From Zygnema cylindricum (Eukaryota > Streptophyta > Zygnematophyceae > Zygnematales > Zygnemataceae), in NCBI GenBank assembly GCA_037447655.1, contig JBBHKE010002920.1:1-64000 (forward strand): a DNA stretch of 64,000 bases, written 5' to 3'. Shown piece by piece: positions 22,471 to 31,939 of this stretch; the stretch's first letter is position 1, and every line of letters starts with the position of its first letter. The notes under the pieces are model-generated. The model did no database searches. It saw nothing but the letters and a program-made list of their open reading frames with translations, and was not told where the DNA came from. The position numbers and the translations under genes were made by a program.

Positions 22471-22748
22471 CGTGACAGGCTTCAAAGATTGATAAACATT
22501 ACCGCAACAACTAATTAACAGCAGACTAACCAAAAGGAGCAATTCATGCATCTACGCGAATCTGAACCGTGTAAAATATGTTTTGATCGGACGACCGGGA
22601 TTATAGCCGCCACGCGAAGTGAGCTTTTGGTGGCATACCGAGATAGCGTCACGCAGTGCCACGTGGCGCCACATTATTTGATACCGGAGAAGATGGGAGG
22701 AGGAACCATGGCTTCCGATTTGACAGGTGTCACCTTGTAGACCTTGTC

Positions 22749-22815
22749 GTACAATGGTCGTACAATAAGTACATCGCCCATTGTACCTTCTTGTACTATA
22801 TAGTGTTCCTATTGG
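22749..22815 (+). promoter_or_regulatory. Putative core promoter with GTAC array and TATA box
   Basis: Five GTAC motifs (22749, 22760, 22769, 22783, 22793) run into TATATAG at 22797-22803, followed by CTATTGG, an inverted CCAAT. The last GTAC overlaps the TATA region. This is the likely start of genomic RNA for element B. Confidence 0.6.
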
Positions 22816-22933
22816 ACTAGGGTTTAGTAGTAGGTAGTCATGAGTAGGCAGACTAAGACTTAGTGATATTTCGGTACCTCTCTCTAAGAGAGCTTGTAAC
22901 TATAAAGGTCATCTTTGACCAACCATAACTTAA

Positions 22934-23148
22934 TGCTCGGGTGAGCAAATTCAGTGATTCTTTTCGCTACGGACTCAGGGGAGTCCAAGCTACACAAGGG
23001 TGTAGTCGGTCAAAGTGTTTGCGTGCCAGGGTGGCACTTAATCAGTGGGAAAGTCAAAGTGGGGAATATTGTCTAAAACACATATTTAAGCTTTGCATTT
23101 TGTGGTGGAACTGAGCACACAGAAGGTCTTCTCTTCACAGGGGTGAAG
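22934..23148 (+). other. Hairpin ladder of element B (five hairpins)
   Basis: TGCTC-GGGT-GAGCA (22934), GGACTC-AGGG-GAGTCC (22971), CTACAC-AAGG-GTGTAG (22990), GTGCC-AGGGT-GGCAC (23023) and CTTCAC-AGGG-GTGAAG (23133). The third hairpin type is present twice with different stems, as expected for a composite LTR. The ladder lies downstream of the TATA box, so it would be in the RNA leader. Confidence 0.75.
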
Positions 23149-23255
23149 GTATATTGAGGTTCTTATTGTCAAGGGATCATTTATTTGGGTTTATATCAAC
23201 TTGGAGTCGGCACTATCTAGATTAGCTTCTTTTGGATCTGCGAATTCTGTGGGCA

Positions 23256-23822
23256 ATGGAGCCCATAGAATTTCAGGTTATGGGCCCACCATCTAGGGTG
23301 CCTATGTTCGATGGAACAGACTTCACTTATTGGGAGTTTATTATGGAGGGATTGCTTTTCGAGAAGCACTTATGGGGAATTGTTTTGGGACAAGTGAGAT
23401 GTGCGCCACCTGGCTTTGAAGGAGGTTACTATGGAGAATCATTTGAGGCTGCCCAAAATATCAACCGGAGTTTAGATGAATGAAAAGGTGAAGGGAAAAA
23501 CCTTTCCGAGGATGGGGAAATAGGGGAGAAGGATAAAGGGACACTTATGGTGAGGGGAGCTATACTCTCCGCCACATCTTCACTTAGAGGGGTTATAAGT
23601 AAAACTGAAGAAAATGATAGTAAAATTTGGAAGTATAAAAACACTATAGCAAAACATCTTATAGTTAGATATGTGTCTAAGTCCATAGCTATCACTATTT
23701 TAAGTCTTACCAAGACTTCGGAAATATGGGAAACACTAAGGCAGATTTATAAGAGTGAGACTATTCAGAGGCAGCAGTTAGTAAAATAGGAAATAGAGGC
23801 CTAAGTTTATAAAGGCGGTAAC
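23256..23822 (+). pseudogene. Element B gag N-terminal half with three stops
   Basis: Frame from the ATG at 23256 (in the LTR) through MGPPSRVPMFDG and a WGIVLGQVR segment. It is broken by TGA at 23481 and two more stops (TAG at 23787, TAA at about 23802) but has no frameshift. It is in the same frame as the open region from 23823. Landmarks such as TSEIWETLRQIYKS place it in copia gag. Confidence 0.85.
23276..23290 (+). other. Element B primer binding site
   Basis: GGTTATGGGCCCACC (its last two bases read CA in this copy) follows the LTR end. It matches the half initiator tRNA-Met type seen in C1 and D and is translated as gag QVMGPPS. Confidence 0.8.
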
Positions 23823-25136
23823 ATGATAGAGTTTTGCAATGATATTGCTGCGTTATATGTTGAGCTTGCTAGTGCGGGGTATGTAGAATCTGAGGAGAGA
23901 AAGATCAATACACTACTCATGAAACTCCCAGATGAGTACGAAAACATCATTTATCGTATGCAGGCAATGGATGGCTCCTCATGGACTTGGAGTTTTACCA
24001 TGGGGATAATTCTTGTGAGGGAAAGCACTTTGGAGCTTCGTAGGGGAAGTGAGAGGGTGATTGCATTTGCAGCTGGTGGTGATTGGCGGAAGCGTGATGA
24101 GAGGAACGGTGGTGACGAGCGGAAGCGTGATGAGAGGAAGAAAGACGAAGGTAAACCTTATCGAAACTTTGGTGGAAAGAGAGGGAGAGGAAAAGAAAGG
24201 GGAGCTTTGAAAAAGGGTGTTTGCTTCTTTTGTAGAGAACCTGGTCACTATATAGAGGAGTGTCTTTGTTTGGAAGAACTTAGAAGTTGGAATGTGAAAG
24301 AGGAGGAAGAAGGGGAAGAGGAGAAAGATGATGAAGAAATATTGGAGCTTCTTCACGTCGGTAGAATGGAGAAGAGAGAGAAGTACGCAGAAATTACAAG
24401 AAAGCAACGATGTGCTTTTGGAGGTATAAGGGAAGTAAATGGAAGGGAGGTGCTTGAGGGAGATAAAAATAACGAGGATAATTCTAAAAATATTTGGAAA
24501 ACAGAAAACTGGTTGGAAAGGGAGACTTCAACGGATTTCGAGGAAAGGGGAGAAGTAAAACTAGAGGGGGTTTTAAAAGATAGGGGAGAAAATAAATATT
24601 TAATGAAAAGTTTAGGGGAGGAGAAATACTCTTTGGGAATCATTATAGAAAGTGATAGTGGAAAGAATTCCATGGGAGAGAGTGAGGAAAGTTCAGAAAA
24701 TGGGGTGAGTGTCATGGATAAACACATGAGTTCGGAAGATGTAGATTTTATGAGGAACTTAGTGGGGACTCTTGATTTTAGGATAAATTTGGGGGGTAAT
24801 GGTTTTGACATCACTAATGGGAGTGATGCCATTTATGAAGGTGTGCCTGTAAAAGGGTTAGCATCTGGGTGTGTGTTGAAGATTGGAGATGGGGCTGGTT
24901 TTTTGAATTGCAAGAGGGAAATCGGATTCAATGTGGATGGAAAAGAGACAAGGGGGATAAAATCTTTGCTCGAATTTATGGAAAATGGTATGCTTAATAA
25001 AATGTGTGATGAGCAAGATGGAGTGTTTATTTCAGCTCATCTAATGGACCTTTTAAAATACGAGAGTATTCACTTAAAGTTTTATGAGGAGAAAAGAAAA
25101 AAGAAAAAGAAAAGAAGAAAAAAAAAAAAAATGTAG
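23823..25136 (+). CDS. Gag C-terminal half fused in frame to collapsed RT/RNase H remnants
   Basis: Open frame of 437 codons. Residues 1-80 are gag (NTLLMKLPDEYENIIYRMQ). A basic region follows, then a zinc knuckle CFFCREPGHYIEEC (24222-24263). After the linker RKQRCAFGGIRE, which precedes protease in relatives, protease, integrase and most of RT are absent. The rest keeps recognisable scraps: MKSLGEEKYSLGI from RT, SSEDVDFMRN, and GSDAIYEGVPVKG and LLKYESIHLKFYEEK from RNase H. The YVDD box, WSDAS and CDNQ motifs are missing or changed. The end is very lysine-rich. Whether it is translated is unknown, since three stops lie upstream; an internal start at 23823 is possible. Confidence 0.75.
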   Translation: MIEFCNDIAALYVELASAGYVESEERKINTLLMKLPDEYENIIYRMQAMDGSSWTWSFTMGIILVRESTLELRRGSERVIAFAAGGDWRKRDERNGGDERKRDERKKDEGKPYRNFGGKRGRGKERGALKKGVCFFCREPGHYIEECLCLEELRSWNVKEEEEGEEEKDDEEILELLHVGRMEKREKYAEITRKQRCAFGGIREVNGREVLEGDKNNEDNSKNIWKTENWLERETSTDFEERGEVKLEGVLKDRGENKYLMKSLGEEKYSLGIIIESDSGKNSMGESEESSENGVSVMDKHMSSEDVDFMRNLVGTLDFRINLGGNGFDITNGSDAIYEGVPVKGLASGCVLKIGDGAGFLNCKREIGFNVDGKETRGIKSLLEFMENGMLNKMCDEQDGVFISAHLMDLLKYESIHLKFYEEKRKKKKKRRKKKKM

Positions 25137-25174
25137 TCGGAATTGAAAAAAAATAGACTAGAAAATAAGGGGAG

Positions 25175-26410
25175 TGTTGAAATGTATGTATTTTCTAGGT
25201 CTTTATTGGAAAAATAAATAGAGTAAGTCAGCAAAGGCAGCCTGCTTCTCGCTCAACTCTCTCCGGTCCCCATACTTGTTGCAGTCACTGAAGACCAGAG
25301 AGAGAGCTAGAGCCATGGCTGTCTAAAGGGGATAGGCTGATTCGTAGTTTGTACCAAAAGAGGACTGCCAAAATCAGGATTTGATCCTAATACCTACAAT
25401 TCTTAATAGCCGTTAGCTTTAGCCAATAGCTTAGAGTCGACGTTGGAATACATAGGGTAGAATAGCTATTTATAAAAATACAATAAGAGAATTCTAAACA
25501 ACTAACAAATAACCAAAAGCTGCTTTAGACCAGATTTGAACCAAGGTCTATGGAAATACGTATAGTGGTATGCCTTATCCAATAAGGCATTAACGAAACG
25601 ATAAACGTGACAGGCTTCAAAGATTGATAAACATTACCGCAACAACTAATTAACAGCAGACTAACCAAAAGGAGCAATTCATGCATCTACGCGAATCTGA
25701 ACCGTGTAAAATATGTTTTGATCGGACGACCGGGATTATAGCCGCCACGCGAAGTGAGCTTTTGGTGGCATACCGAGATAGCGTCACGCAGTGCCACGTG
25801 GCGCCACATTATTTGATACCGGAGAAGATGGGAGGAGGAACCATGGCTTCCGATTTGACAGGTGTCACCTTGTAGACCTTGTCGTACAATGGTCGTACAA
25901 TAAGTACATCGCCCATTGTACCTTCTTGTACTATATAGTGTTCCTATTGGACTAGGGTTTAGTAGTAGGTAGTCATGAGTAGGCAGACTAAGACTTAGTG
26001 ATATTTCGGTACCTCTCTCTAAGAGAGCTTGTAACTATAAAGGTCATCTTTGACCAACCATAACTTAATGCTCGGGTGAGCAAATTCAGTGATTCTTTTC
26101 GCTACGGACTCAGGGGAGTCCAAGCTACACAAGGGTGTAGTCGGTCAAAGTGTTTGCGTGCCAGGGTGGCACTTATTCAGTGGGAAAGTCAAAGTGGGGA
26201 ATATTGTCTAAAACACATATTTAAGCTTTGCATTTTGTGGTGGAACTGAGCACACAGAAGGTCTTCTCTTCACAGGGGTGAAGGTATATTGGGGTTCTTA
26301 TTGTCAAGGGATCATTTATTTGGGTTTATATCAACTTGGAGTCGGCACTATCTAGATTAGCTTCTTTTGGATCTGCGAATTCTGTGGGCAATGGAGCCCA
26401 TAGAATTTCA
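25175..26410 (+). repeat. Element B 3' LTR
   Basis: 1236 bp, nearly identical to 22040-23275. Preceded by AAGGGGAG. It ends TTTCA directly before the second CTATA copy. The 64-codon frame inside both LTRs (22546 and 25681) is LTR sequence. Confidence 0.93.
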
Positions 26411-27249
26411 CTATAGAGGGCATAAATGTGCGATCCAAGCTGTCCGAGAAGCTCTCAAGGAAGGTTGGATTATCGACTCGGGTGTCTCAATGCATATTTT
26501 TCATGAAAAGCAATTATTTAATAAGCAGAGAAAGATTCCCACTATAGAGATAGAGTATGGGGATAGGAGAGTAGTAACTACAGATCTAGTGTGATTGATA
26601 GATCTAAAGGTACTAGTGGAGGGTCAAACGGTATCAGATAACCTCTTTATACCTCAGCTAAGCAAGAATCTCATCTCTACTTACCTTTTGAATGATAAAG
26701 ATTTTGAGACTTACACTGGGAAAGAAACTTTCACAGTAAAATATGATGATAAGGTCCATTTCACTACTAACAAGGGTAGACAAGGAATGTTTAGGCTTAA
26801 TTTGAGCAATGAAAAGAAGAATACTTATTTTGTTGGTATCCACCAAATAATGATAGGGCATTTGCGGCTATGGCATGTGCATTTGGACAGATTGAGGGAA
26901 ATGAAAAATATGGGTGTAGTGGAACAAATTCAATTTGGGGATAGTGAAGTGATGGACGATTCTATTGGTTGTGCACAAGGTAAGGCTCAGAGATTGCCCT
27001 TTCCCAAATAAGCCACGTATAGAAGGGAAACGGTGTTAGATCTTGTACAACCTGATATCTGGGGACCGGCAAAAGTACTTGCGATAAGAGGGAAAAGATA
27101 TATGCTAACCATAACTGATAACTGGTCTAGATATTCCAGAGTTTACTTCTTAAAAAATAGGTCTGAAGCACTATTTTAATTTAAAGAGTATAAAGCATGG
27201 AGTGAGAAGTTGCATGGAACCCCCATTAAGAGAATTAGAAGTGATAATG
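26411..27249 (+). pseudogene. Element E protease and integrase N-terminus
   Basis: Continuation of E after the CTATA duplication. Protease shows IDSGVS, but the following HMC is HIF. A TGA at 26592 interrupts the frame. Integrase zinc-finger residues are altered (GHLRLWHVH for WHKRLGHVH), followed by GCAQGKAQRLPFPK. Segments like LDLVQPDIWGPAKV and ITDNWSRYSRVYF follow. It ends in the DNGGEY block at the inserted LTR. Confidence 0.8.
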
Positions 27250-28302
27250 GGCAGTACTGTGTCCTCCATTGGACTACAGAATTTAGGAAGCCTCTAGACA
27301 GTTTTTAACTAACCCACTTCAAGCCACAACCACTGCTGCCTAAGAAGGCAAAATGACAGTCTGACAACACCTTTCTGTAGCCTGGACTCTCGTGAGTCTG
27401 TAGCAAAAAGAATCACTTAAAACGGCCAACTGGCCGATTAGGTATGGGGTGGCAAAAATGCCTATTTTATACAAACCCTCAAGGGGAGAGGTGACTGTAT
27501 TTCCAAAAACTCTAAGTCTTGAATCTCTCTAATAACTCCTATCTATTGTGGTACGGACCAATTATATTATTGTACCGTACCAAAAAGTACTACTACCGAT
27601 GTACCTTTTGTACGATCAATGTACGACAAGGCTATTACGTGGACGCGTGTCCTCTTTTTACTTGCTTGTAGGTTCCTCAAAATTTTCCCGCGACCAAATG
27701 TCATCTCTCCACGTTGCGCCAAGTCATGCCATGTCACAAAAAGCCAAAGTGACCACTCCGAGATCTCAACGATGATGTGCGCCGTTGGATAACAACCAAA
27801 ATGAAATCTTAGCTGTCATAAATACTTGCGCGATATTTGTTTCACTATTGAAACAAAATACGCGGCATCTATTTGGAAACCGTACCGTACTGCGTACTGT
27901 CTCCGTACTTTGCAAAACTGTATCTATGCATGTCGTATAGTGTTTCAGTTAAATGAATTAGTTCACTGCTAAATAAACAAATATCTATCAAACCCTATAT
28001 CATTTAGCATTGGTCTTAGACTATTTAGATAAAGCTGACCGCTATCAACCAACTTGACAATCAATAGGTACCAGGATCAAATCCTGGGTCTTCCAAGTAT
28101 CTTTTTAGTAACCTACTTAAATCAACTGATTGTTGAACTAAGGGAGCCATGGTTCAACCACCCTCTCTATCTTTCAGTGACTACAACAAGTATGGTGGCT
28201 AGAGAGAGGAGGTGGAGGCAAGCAGTCTGCCCTTTTCATTTCCTTTTTATACTGATATATTTAGACCTAGAAAGTACTCTATAAATCTACCGAATTTCAA
28301 CA
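27250..28302 (-). repeat. LTR inserted in element E integrase
   Basis: About 1053 bp on the minus strand, starting TGTTGAAATTCGG at 28302 and ending near 27250, 20 nt past a gag-start ATG. It has the tRNA-like module at 28012-28095 with AGGATCAAATCCT, and the stem-loop with TCAGTGACTACAACAAG. It resembles the solo LTR at 38191. I could not find a clean target duplication (TAATG versus GGAGA). Confidence 0.75.
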
Positions 28303-28874
28303 GGAGAGTATACATCTAATCTCTTTGAGGATTTCTTGATGGATTAGGAAATACAACATTAAAAGATTGTCCTTGATAATCGAGAACAAAACGGGGTAGC
28401 AGAAAAACTATATGAAACTCTAGGTGATAGCGCCCAAAGCATGTTAAGAGATTAGAAGATAGGAAAACGCTTCGGGGCATAAGCTATGAACTCTGCCAAT
28501 TCCATCAAGAATAAAGTTCTTATGATATTTATAAAAGGAGAAACACTGTATGAGAGATGGGATGAGAGGAAGCCGAATGTATCTTATATGAAAGTATTTG
28601 GGAGTCAAGTGTATAGTCTGAATTCTAATTCAAAGAGTTGGAAACTTGATGTTAAAGGAAAGCCAAGATATTTAGTGGGATTTGATGAGGATGTCAATGG
28701 ATATCGAGTTTATGACCTAGGGAAGGAGGATATCATAGTGGTTAAGCATCTAGTTTTCATGGATGAACCGAAGACGATAGATCCCTTCAAATACTCTAAG
28801 ACAATTAGAATTAGATTTGACTCAGAGTGTGAGGAAGAGTCAGATTTTCTTGAAAGGAATGTTTGTCATTAGAT
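28303..28874 (+). pseudogene. Element E integrase C-terminal region
   Basis: Resumes at the GEYTSN position and includes the REQNGVAEKL-like block, then YERWDERKPNVSYMKVFGSQ, GYRVYDLGKEDII and DPFKYSKTIRIRF. Several stops are present near the start; 28486-28872 is open. It ends where the element J LTR begins. Confidence 0.8.
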
Positions 28875-29918
28875 TGCAATTCTGTCTCCCCCATTGGATC
28901 ACAAAATTCCCCTTTGACTATGAAGCTTCTAGTGAAGTTTTAATGAAACCCTTTCTCCAAAGACAACTGCCATCGTGGCAAGCATAATATGTTGATGACT
29001 ACACCTTTGTGTAGTCTTGACTCCTTTGAACCCACAAGAGAAGAAAATTTTTAAAACGCCCAAAGATGAGATTAGTTATGAAGAGGTAAAAATACCCATT
29101 TGTATAGAACCACTTTGGGAGAAAGGTGACTACCTAAAAAAATCCTAAGTCTTAAAACTCCTCTCTAAAACCCCTATCTATTGTTGTACAACACCAATCA
29201 CAAGAGTATACCGTACAAGAGGGTACAAGTCTCGTGGTACTTTTTGTATGGTTAAGGTACCACATAGCCATGATGAGGACGTTAATTATACTCAGACTTG
29301 TTTGATGCTTCCCGTAGATTCCGCTTTCCATTCATGTTGTGCCACGCGTCATCAAATGACGTATCGTCTATAAAGCGCCAAAATTAGCATTCCATAATGC
29401 CGGCTTGAATGATAACCGTTTGATCAACCTTAGGTTTTAACGTCCGCTGTGGAAATAAATGTCTGATTTCTTTGTCTAGTGCGGTACCAATGTGCATGTG
29501 AAATATTCACTGTTTCTATCTGAGATATCTAGTAAATGTAGTAAATCGATTTGGTCTGCATGTTCACGTTTAAGTAGTTATCAAATCTTATATATCTCAG
29601 CACAGGTCTTAGACTATTGGATAAGGCTGTCAGCTAATCTGGCAAACCATAAGGACCAAGATCAAATCTTAGCTGGTCCGTATCTTTTTGGTACAGTCTT
29701 CTAAGATTATCATGTGCCCTTGTTGCTTAGGCAACTTAGGCAATCATGGATCTATCTCGCTCTATCTCCGGTCATCAGTGACTACAACAAATATAGAGAC
29801 CAGGGAGTGAGAGGTTAGAGCCTACCTAGAACCTTTTTATTTTTTACCTTTAGAAATGATCAGAGAAAATATAAAATAACCTTAGAAAATATAAATAAGA
29901 AATACATATGTTTAAACA
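28875..29918 (-). repeat. Element J 3' LTR
   Basis: 1044 bp, minus strand, from TGTTTAAACATATG (29918) to AGAATTGCA (28875). It has the tRNA-like module at 29604-29690 and a strong hairpin GACTACAC-AAAG-GTGTAGTC near 28995. The reverse-strand tract GAAAATAAGGTGAG abuts it at 29919, marking this as the downstream LTR of a minus-strand element. Confidence 0.8.
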
Positions 29919-29944
29919 CTCACCTTATTTTCCAATCACTTTTT

Positions 29945-30254
29945 AGTTTGAGTCCTCGTTGATCTCTACAAATGTAAGTTTGGGAGATGGGACTGGCTTT
30001 GTCATCATTCTTGCCACCATCTCTCCATCTGGTCTATACTACAAGCTCACAATTTTGTTTTCAACTTTCTCTCTCACAAAGCTCAGTCTTATATCCATAT
30101 GTTTTGCCATACAGTGATGTTTTGGGTTGGCTGCGATTCCAATTACAACCTGATTATAACAAAAAAAAAATTGCACACCAACCTTTATGAACCAAAGTTC
30201 TTGTGAAGAGACTTCACCCACATCAATTCTTTGACACCAGCACAAGAGGCAATG
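29945..30254 (-). pseudogene. Element J RNase H C-terminus
   Basis: End of copia RNase H: a VKELMWVKSL-like segment in a shifted frame, then CYNQVVIGIAANPKHH, KHMDIRLSFVREKVENK and a remnant of MMTKPVPSPKL. CDNQ is changed to CYNQ. The sequence is cut at 30254 by element F; its upstream part continues at 44355. Confidence 0.8.
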
Positions 30255-31258
30255 TGTTTAAAATAATTAAAAGGATTTAATATAAGTATTTTCTAGGTCT
30301 AAATTGATGAATAGAAAAGAAAGCGAAAGTAGTCAACCTCCACCTCTCTCTCCATCCCCTATACTTGTTGTAGTCATTAAAGGAGAGAGAGAGAGTAGTG
30401 GAGCCATTATTGCCTCAGCTCTATCGGTGCACTACAACAGTGACCTAAGTCACTCTCAACAAAAGGTTGAGTCACCATGACTCGAATCTCCGACTGGAAG
30501 AGCATGGCGTACCCGTTCGCTCTAACCAGCCTATCGTAGAATTTTGCTAGAATAAATAGGGTTTGATAAATATTTAAACAGTGTTATGGTAGCTATTCCG
30601 AAAAACGAATATACAAATATAGATACATAGAATGAGTTAAATACAGGACAGATATGATTCCGCACGAAAAAAATGAATCAGATATTTTTTTTGACGGTTG
30701 AGATCAAATACTAAATTCTATCCAATGACGCACATCATCGATGAGATCTCGGAATGGTCACTTTGGCATTTTGTGACGTGGCGTGACCTGGCGCCACGTG
30801 GAGAGATAACATTCGATCGCGGGAATTTTGAGGAATGTACAGACGAGTGAAAAGTGGACACGCATGCGCTTAATGGCCTTGTTGTACAAAGGCGGTACAA
30901 AAAGCAAATCGGCAGTAGTACTTTCTTGTACTGTACAATGTTCTGATTGATTCGTACATTCATTAGATAGGGGTTGTGAGAGGGAGCTAGGAATAAGAAA
31001 AATCAGGTAGATGGCCTTCTCTCTCTTTGAGAGTTTGTATATATTGGCATCTTTGCCACCCTATAACTAATCGCCTAGTTGGGCGTTTTCAAAGATTCTT
31101 TTTCCTACGGACTGAAAGGAGTCCAAGCTGCACAGGGGTGCAGTCAAATTTCCAACTTGTTTGCTTGAGAAGCAGTGGTTGCCATTGAAAGTGGGTTTGT
31201 TAAAAACTATCTAGAGGCTTCTTGAATTCTATAGTCTAATGGAGGACACATAATTGCA
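30255..31258 (+). repeat. Element F 5' LTR
   Basis: 1004 bp from TGTTTAAAATAATT to AATTGCA. It holds the stem-loop around ATACTTGTTGTAGTCA (30335-30400), the tRNA-like module (about 30470-30545), GGCGCCACGTGG near 30792 and six GTACs (30894-30957). Hairpins are GGACT-GAAAGG-AGTCC (31109) and CTGCAC-AGGG-GTGCAG (31128-31143). The ATG at 31239 is 20 nt from the end. Confidence 0.88.
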
Positions 31259-31939
31259 GGTTATGGGCACACCCTCTAGGGTGCCCATTTTAAATGGATC
31301 AGGGTTTATCTATTGGGAAGCCATGATGACAAGGGCTTTGTGTGAAAAATGATACTGGGGTATTGTTAGTGGACAAGTGAAACGTACACCAAGGTTTGGT
31401 GGAATAAGGTTTTCTGTAACAACATCTGTTGCAGCAGAAAAGGCAGATGATGGGGACAGCAATGTGTCTAAAAAGGGGAAAGAAAAGGAGACTCCTCTTA
31501 CTCTTATTGCTCTTATTCCCACGATAGCCGGAACGGCAATCGTGAAGACCGTGGAGACCAACACTCAAATGTGGGAAGACACCAACATGGCTGCCAAGAA
31601 CTTTATTCTGAGGCACCTCACTCAAGCTTTGGCAACTCCTCATCTTCACGTTTAGAAAGGCCGAGGTGTTGTGGGTGAGTTAGATAGAGATCTATAGAGC
31701 TGGTACGATTCAGGAGCTCAAGTTGGCAGAGCAAAAGATAGGAAATTATACTTACAAAGGGGGAAAAAAGTTAGACTAGTGTAATGATCTTTTTATTTTG
31801 TATATGGAGATGGAAAGTGCCGGAAAGACAAGTACAATAAAAATAAAAGTTAACACTCTCATCATGAAGTTACCCGACGAGTATGACAACATAGAGTACG
31901 GAGTACAAAAAATGAGTGATAGTTCATGGAAGAGGAATA
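31259..31939 (+). pseudogene. Element F gag N-terminal part
   Basis: Begins with the primer site GGTTATGGGCACACC, encoding QVMGTPSRVPILNG. The open stretch 31377-31655 includes MAAKNFILRHLTQALATPHL. Stops interrupt the frame before and after it. It ends at the element D target site; the next codons resume at 38153. Confidence 0.8.

Larger units (their letters stand above)
22040..23275 (+). repeat. Element B 5' LTR, composite with two tRNA-like modules
   Basis: 1236 bp from TGTTGAAATG to GAATTTCA, longer than its relatives (about 890-1070 bp). Its first part, including the stem-loop around TACTTGTTGCAGTCACTG, resembles C- and F-type LTRs, and the middle resembles D-type LTRs. It has a palindromic G-box GCCACGTGGC at 22658-22667. 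The gag ATG is at 23256, 20 nt from the end. Confidence 0.92.
22040..26410 (+). mobile_element. Compact non-autonomous copia element B
   Basis: 4371 bp: two 1236-bp LTRs around only 1899 bp of internal sequence. It has a perfect CTATA duplication at 22035-22039 and 26411-26415. The primer site is perfect, and a purine tract AAGGGGAG precedes the 3' LTR. The LTRs differ at roughly seven positions by eye, making it the youngest insertion here. Internally it has gag but no protease active site, no integrase and no RT catalytic box, so it would need enzymes from another element. Confidence 0.93.
20309..28874 (+). mobile_element. Copia element E, 5' part, host of nested insertions
   Basis: Lineage 2 element with a truncated 5' LTR, gag, protease and integrase. 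It is interrupted by element B (22040-26410, duplication CTATA) and by an LTR (27250-28302), and stops at 28874 where element J begins. RT, RNase H and its 3' LTR are not found on the right side. The left boundary is uncertain by tens of bases. Confidence 0.75.

Noticed and set aside
22546-22740. Identical 64-codon frames in both B LTRs (second at 25681) with a CKIC motif
   Set aside because: They lie upstream of the TATA box within LTR sequence, and the corresponding stretch in other families is not kept open. Identity reflects LTR duplication.
23787-23804. Possible stop-codon reassignment (TAG/TAA read as Gln), suggested by VK*EIEA in B and YN*KE in H
   Set aside because: Other in-frame stops replace Tyr, Arg, Ala, Ser, Leu and Gly codons, and TGA stops are as common. 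They occur beside frameshifts. Ordinary decay under the standard code explains them.
25090-25136. Poly-lysine end of the B frame as a processed-transcript poly(A) tail
   Set aside because: The A-rich run is mixed with G, is followed by about 40 bp and a normal purine tract and LTR, and so is internal to an LTR element rather than a retroposed end.
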